A stretch of 64,000 nt of DNA from Bacillus sp. FJAT-42376 (GTDB lineage Bacteria > Bacillota > Bacilli > Bacillales > Bacillaceae), in contig NZ_CP033906.1 of the NCBI RefSeq assembly GCF_003816055.1, positions 806,001 through 870,000 on the forward strand, written 5' to 3'. The notes under the pieces were generated by a model. It was not told where the DNA came from and searched no databases. It saw nothing but the letters and a program-made list of their open reading frames with translations. The position numbers and the translations under genes were made by a program. Below, in pieces: positions 61,762 through 64,000 of this stretch; the first letter of the stretch is position 1, and the number at the start of each line of letters is the position of its first letter.

Positions 61762-61912
61762 TAAAAGCCCTCCTTTATGGTGAAGTGGTTAACTATTTCT
61801 GTGAAAAAGCTAAAAAAATAGTGAGATTGTCCCGATAATTATAATACGCAATCCTTTATTAACTAGATTAACATGCTTTGTGCATGAATGAGAGAGAAAA
61901 GGAAGATGAACA

Positions 61913-64000
61913 GTGGATCCTAATGGAGCAGAATATCTCGGAAGCTTTGTAGATCCCGTCATCTATGGAGTATGTGCATTCCTGAGTGTCTTAAGTGTAT
62001 TTGGAATTTTAGCATATGCCATTAAACTGAAAAACAGCCCGTATACATCCGTTCTAAAAAAGATCATCGTATCAGCAGGAATCGGGTTTTTATTTTGGAT
62101 CACTCAGCTTCTATTTTACACGTCTTTACGCGTTTCGGTTAGTCCTGATGGTGCAAGCATCGCTTTTTTGCCGATTTTTATTTTACTGCTGTTTATTTTG
62201 ATTCAATTTATCGACTCCAGAAAAGCGGGCCGGAGAAATACGTACCACTATGCAAGAGTGTGCTTATACATGACGATTGCCCTTCTAGCGGCGGATTATG
62301 CCGGATTTTATCCCATTTATGCGGGCCAGATGGATTGGAACATCCTCCTGATGATTATCTGTGCGGCCATTGTGGTCGGAACGGTTTTTTCAGGGGCACA
62401 GCTGCTGTTTCTGATACTCGATGAAGAATCGATCAAGTCAGCCTTTTACTGGGGAGTGGCCGGGAGTGTGCTCATTGGAAGTGCTTTGTCTGTCATTCCG
62501 TACATGGTGATTTTTTCAGTCGTGAGTATCAGTGATCAGCATCATCCATTCGTTCTGCTTCCTTATACGATCGGTCTGATTTCGATGGCGGCACTGGAGT
62601 TTATTCCCTCTTACTATTCATATCGAAAATTGAATGTTAAAAAAGAAGAATATGCCTCTCTTTATCAGAACAACCTTGATGCCGTGTTTACGCTTGATCC
62701 GAGTGGGATCATTACGGGGTGCAACCGCGCGGCCGTCTTACTGACCGGTTATTCAGAAAAGGAAGTAGAGGGGGAAAGCTACAGCCTGATCGGAAGAAGC
62801 GAAGAAATCAGTAAAATGTATAAGAAAAAAGCCATAGCAGGAGAAGCTTTTTCTGTAGAGGTCAATATCAGGAAAAAGGACGGGTCCCTGCTTACGGCGA
62901 TTGCTTCGGTGATCTCCATTACGGCTCACGGGAAGGCGACCGGTATTTATGTCATTTTAAAGGATGTTACTGAAATCAAAAAGGCCGAACAAACGATTCA
63001 GCAGCTTGCCTATTATGATGACCTGACAGGACTTCCGAACCTGAAACGATTCAGAGACCTGATCAGCACTTTCTCAGAACCATACACGCTTCTCTCCATT
63101 GAGATTGTGAACCTTCTTAGCATTGAGGAGCTATATGGGGAGAGGGCAGCGGATGAAGTGATTAAGGCTGCGGCCGGGAAACTGAAAACAAGCATGCCAG
63201 AAGGGTCTATTCTGGCCATCACCGATACCGGCGTTTTTTCTCTGGTGCTGTTTGGAAAGAAGCCGGAAGACTTGAACCGGAACAATTATTACGCACTGGA
63301 AAAACCGGTTTGCTATAAGGAAACGGTCATTAACATTACCGCTGCAGCAGGAGCAGCCATCTATCCGATGCACAGCAAGAGCCATGAAGAAGTATTTAAA
63401 TATGCCAATATGGCTCTGAACGTTGCAAAAAACAGGAGTACAGAAAGGCAATTGGTTTTTTCCAATGAGCTGAATGAGGAATACCATAAAGCCTTATATA
63501 TGGAGAATGAGTTAAGGAAAGCGATTCAGGAAGAGGAACTGTTTGTTCACTATCAGCCGAAATTCAATCTGGAATCAGGACAGTTTAACAGTGCAGAAGC
63601 GCTTGTAAGGTGGGTGCATCCTGAACTCGGATTTATTTCTCCTGGGGTATTTATTCCGATTGCGGAGAAAAAGGGCCTCATTCCAAGTCTTGAAAAGTTT
63701 GTGCTGAAAACCGCCTTCCTGCAAATGAGAAAATGGAAGCAATCAGGATATCCTTTCCAGCGGGTAGCGGTCAATTTCTCCCATTATCATTTTTATGATG
63801 ACGGCATCGTGGATACAGTGAAAGAGGTTCTTGGAATGACGGGACTGAATCCGGAATGCGCGGAAATAGAAATCACGGAAAGCGCGATGATTGAAAATAA
63901 AGACGATACAATCCGAAAGCTGAATGAGCTGAAGAAATTGGGGATTAAAATCAGCCTGGATGACTTCGGGACGGGCTACAGCTCATTAAGCTATTTGCAG
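61913..64000 (+). CDS. membrane PAS-GGDEF-EAL protein, 3' end outside window (partial)
   Basis: The first 696 codons of a c-di-GMP signalling protein; it runs off the right edge. Seven hydrophobic helices (about residues 14-230) resemble an MHYT sensor in layout (as in Bacillus YkoW/DgcW) but lack the Met-His pairs. Next are PAS (NNLDAVFTLDPSGIITGCNR, about 255-370), GGDEF (YYDDLTGLPNLKRF, but the active-site GGDEF reads DTGVF) and EAL (SAEALVRWVHPELGF, DDFGTGYSSLSYL). The cyclase is therefore probably dead and the phosphodiesterase intact as far as seen. The start is a GTG at 61913 after AAAAGGAAG. Confidence 0.88.
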   Translation, partial: MDPNGAEYLGSFVDPVIYGVCAFLSVLSVFGILAYAIKLKNSPYTSVLKKIIVSAGIGFLFWITQLLFYTSLRVSVSPDGASIAFLPIFILLLFILIQFIDSRKAGRRNTYHYARVCLYMTIALLAADYAGFYPIYAGQMDWNILLMIICAAIVVGTVFSGAQLLFLILDEESIKSAFYWGVAGSVLIGSALSVIPYMVIFSVVSISDQHHPFVLLPYTIGLISMAALEFIPSYYSYRKLNVKKEEYASLYQNNLDAVFTLDPSGIITGCNRAAVLLTGYSEKEVEGESYSLIGRSEEISKMYKKKAIAGEAFSVEVNIRKKDGSLLTAIASVISITAHGKATGIYVILKDVTEIKKAEQTIQQLAYYDDLTGLPNLKRFRDLISTFSEPYTLLSIEIVNLLSIEELYGERAADEVIKAAAGKLKTSMPEGSILAITDTGVFSLVLFGKKPEDLNRNNYYALEKPVCYKETVINITAAAGAAIYPMHSKSHEEVFKYANMALNVAKNRSTERQLVFSNELNEEYHKALYMENELRKAIQEEELFVHYQPKFNLESGQFNSAEALVRWVHPELGFISPGVFIPIAEKKGLIPSLEKFVLKTAFLQMRKWKQSGYPFQRVAVNFSHYHFYDDGIVDTVKEVLGMTGLNPECAEIEITESAMIENKDDTIRKLNELKKLGIKISLDDFGTGYSSLSYLQ

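Overview
The window reads as chromosomal DNA of a Bacillaceae member (Bacillus/Metabacillus-like Firmicute). The evidence is strong AGGAGG-type ribosome binding sites, frequent TTG and GTG starts, U-tailed hairpin terminators, a SAM-I (S-box) leader, a preQ1-I leader, a cre-like site, a sigma-B-like promoter before a KatE-type catalase, and families typical of Bacillus (XpaC/TelA, YhgE/Pip, YwbE, DUF3886, RDD, DinB). I cannot name the species. No rRNA, tRNA, CRISPR or prophage is visible.

Layout. 1-2.8 kb: partial alpha/beta hydrolase, ArsR regulator plus aldo/keto reductase, a small membrane protein, and a histidine-kinase remnant. 2.9-10.1 kb: MacB-like ABC exporter converging on a two-component system and a secreted helical-repeat protein. 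10.1-12 kb: a 41-bp tandem repeat array split by an intact IS256-family element with an 8-bp target duplication. 12-20.6 kb: a PTS permease, DinB protein, ABC-2 exporter, a three-gene FtsX-type ABC system and a Nudix protein. 20.7-22.7 kb: catalase. 22.7-24.3 kb: an AT-rich, gene-poor stretch with small membrane ORFs, a gene remnant and two short tandem arrays. 24.4-27.1 kb: kynU-kynB-kynA, the tryptophan-to-anthranilate route, behind a consensus promoter. 27.3-36.2 kb: M48 peptidase with ankyrin repeats, DinB protein, xpaC-telA, a histidine kinase, a zinc-ribbon trypsin-like protease, recQ and a monooxygenase. 36.2-38.5 kb: minisatellite and duplicated palindromic element, then a TetR/SDR pair sharing an operator. 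38.5-41.1 kb: three tandem RDD genes and uppP. 41.2-45.6 kb: XRE-DUF1232 fusion, YhgE, Lrp/AhpD-like pair. 45.7-49.6 kb: a SAM riboswitch controlling a ribose-type ABC importer. 49.7-54.4 kb: Lrp plus two LysE exporters, PPK2, an NAD(P)-binding protein, and queT under a preQ1 riboswitch. 54.7-64 kb: excisionase-like protein, a TPR-dynamin-like GTPase with a TPR partner, SDR, exonuclease, YwbE/DUF3886, and a truncated PAS-GGDEF-EAL membrane protein.

The most interesting themes are: (i) a SAM-controlled sugar-type importer, probably for a methionine-salvage sugar; (ii) several unrelated intergenic tandem arrays that share a period of about 20-21 bp, one carrying the IS; (iii) a dynamin-like GTPase/TPR two-gene unit; (iv) a chimeric duplication joining a histidine-kinase 3' end to a copy of the hydrolase leader; and (v) several unusual domain fusions. 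All functional calls rest on motif and family recognition by eye; no database search was run.
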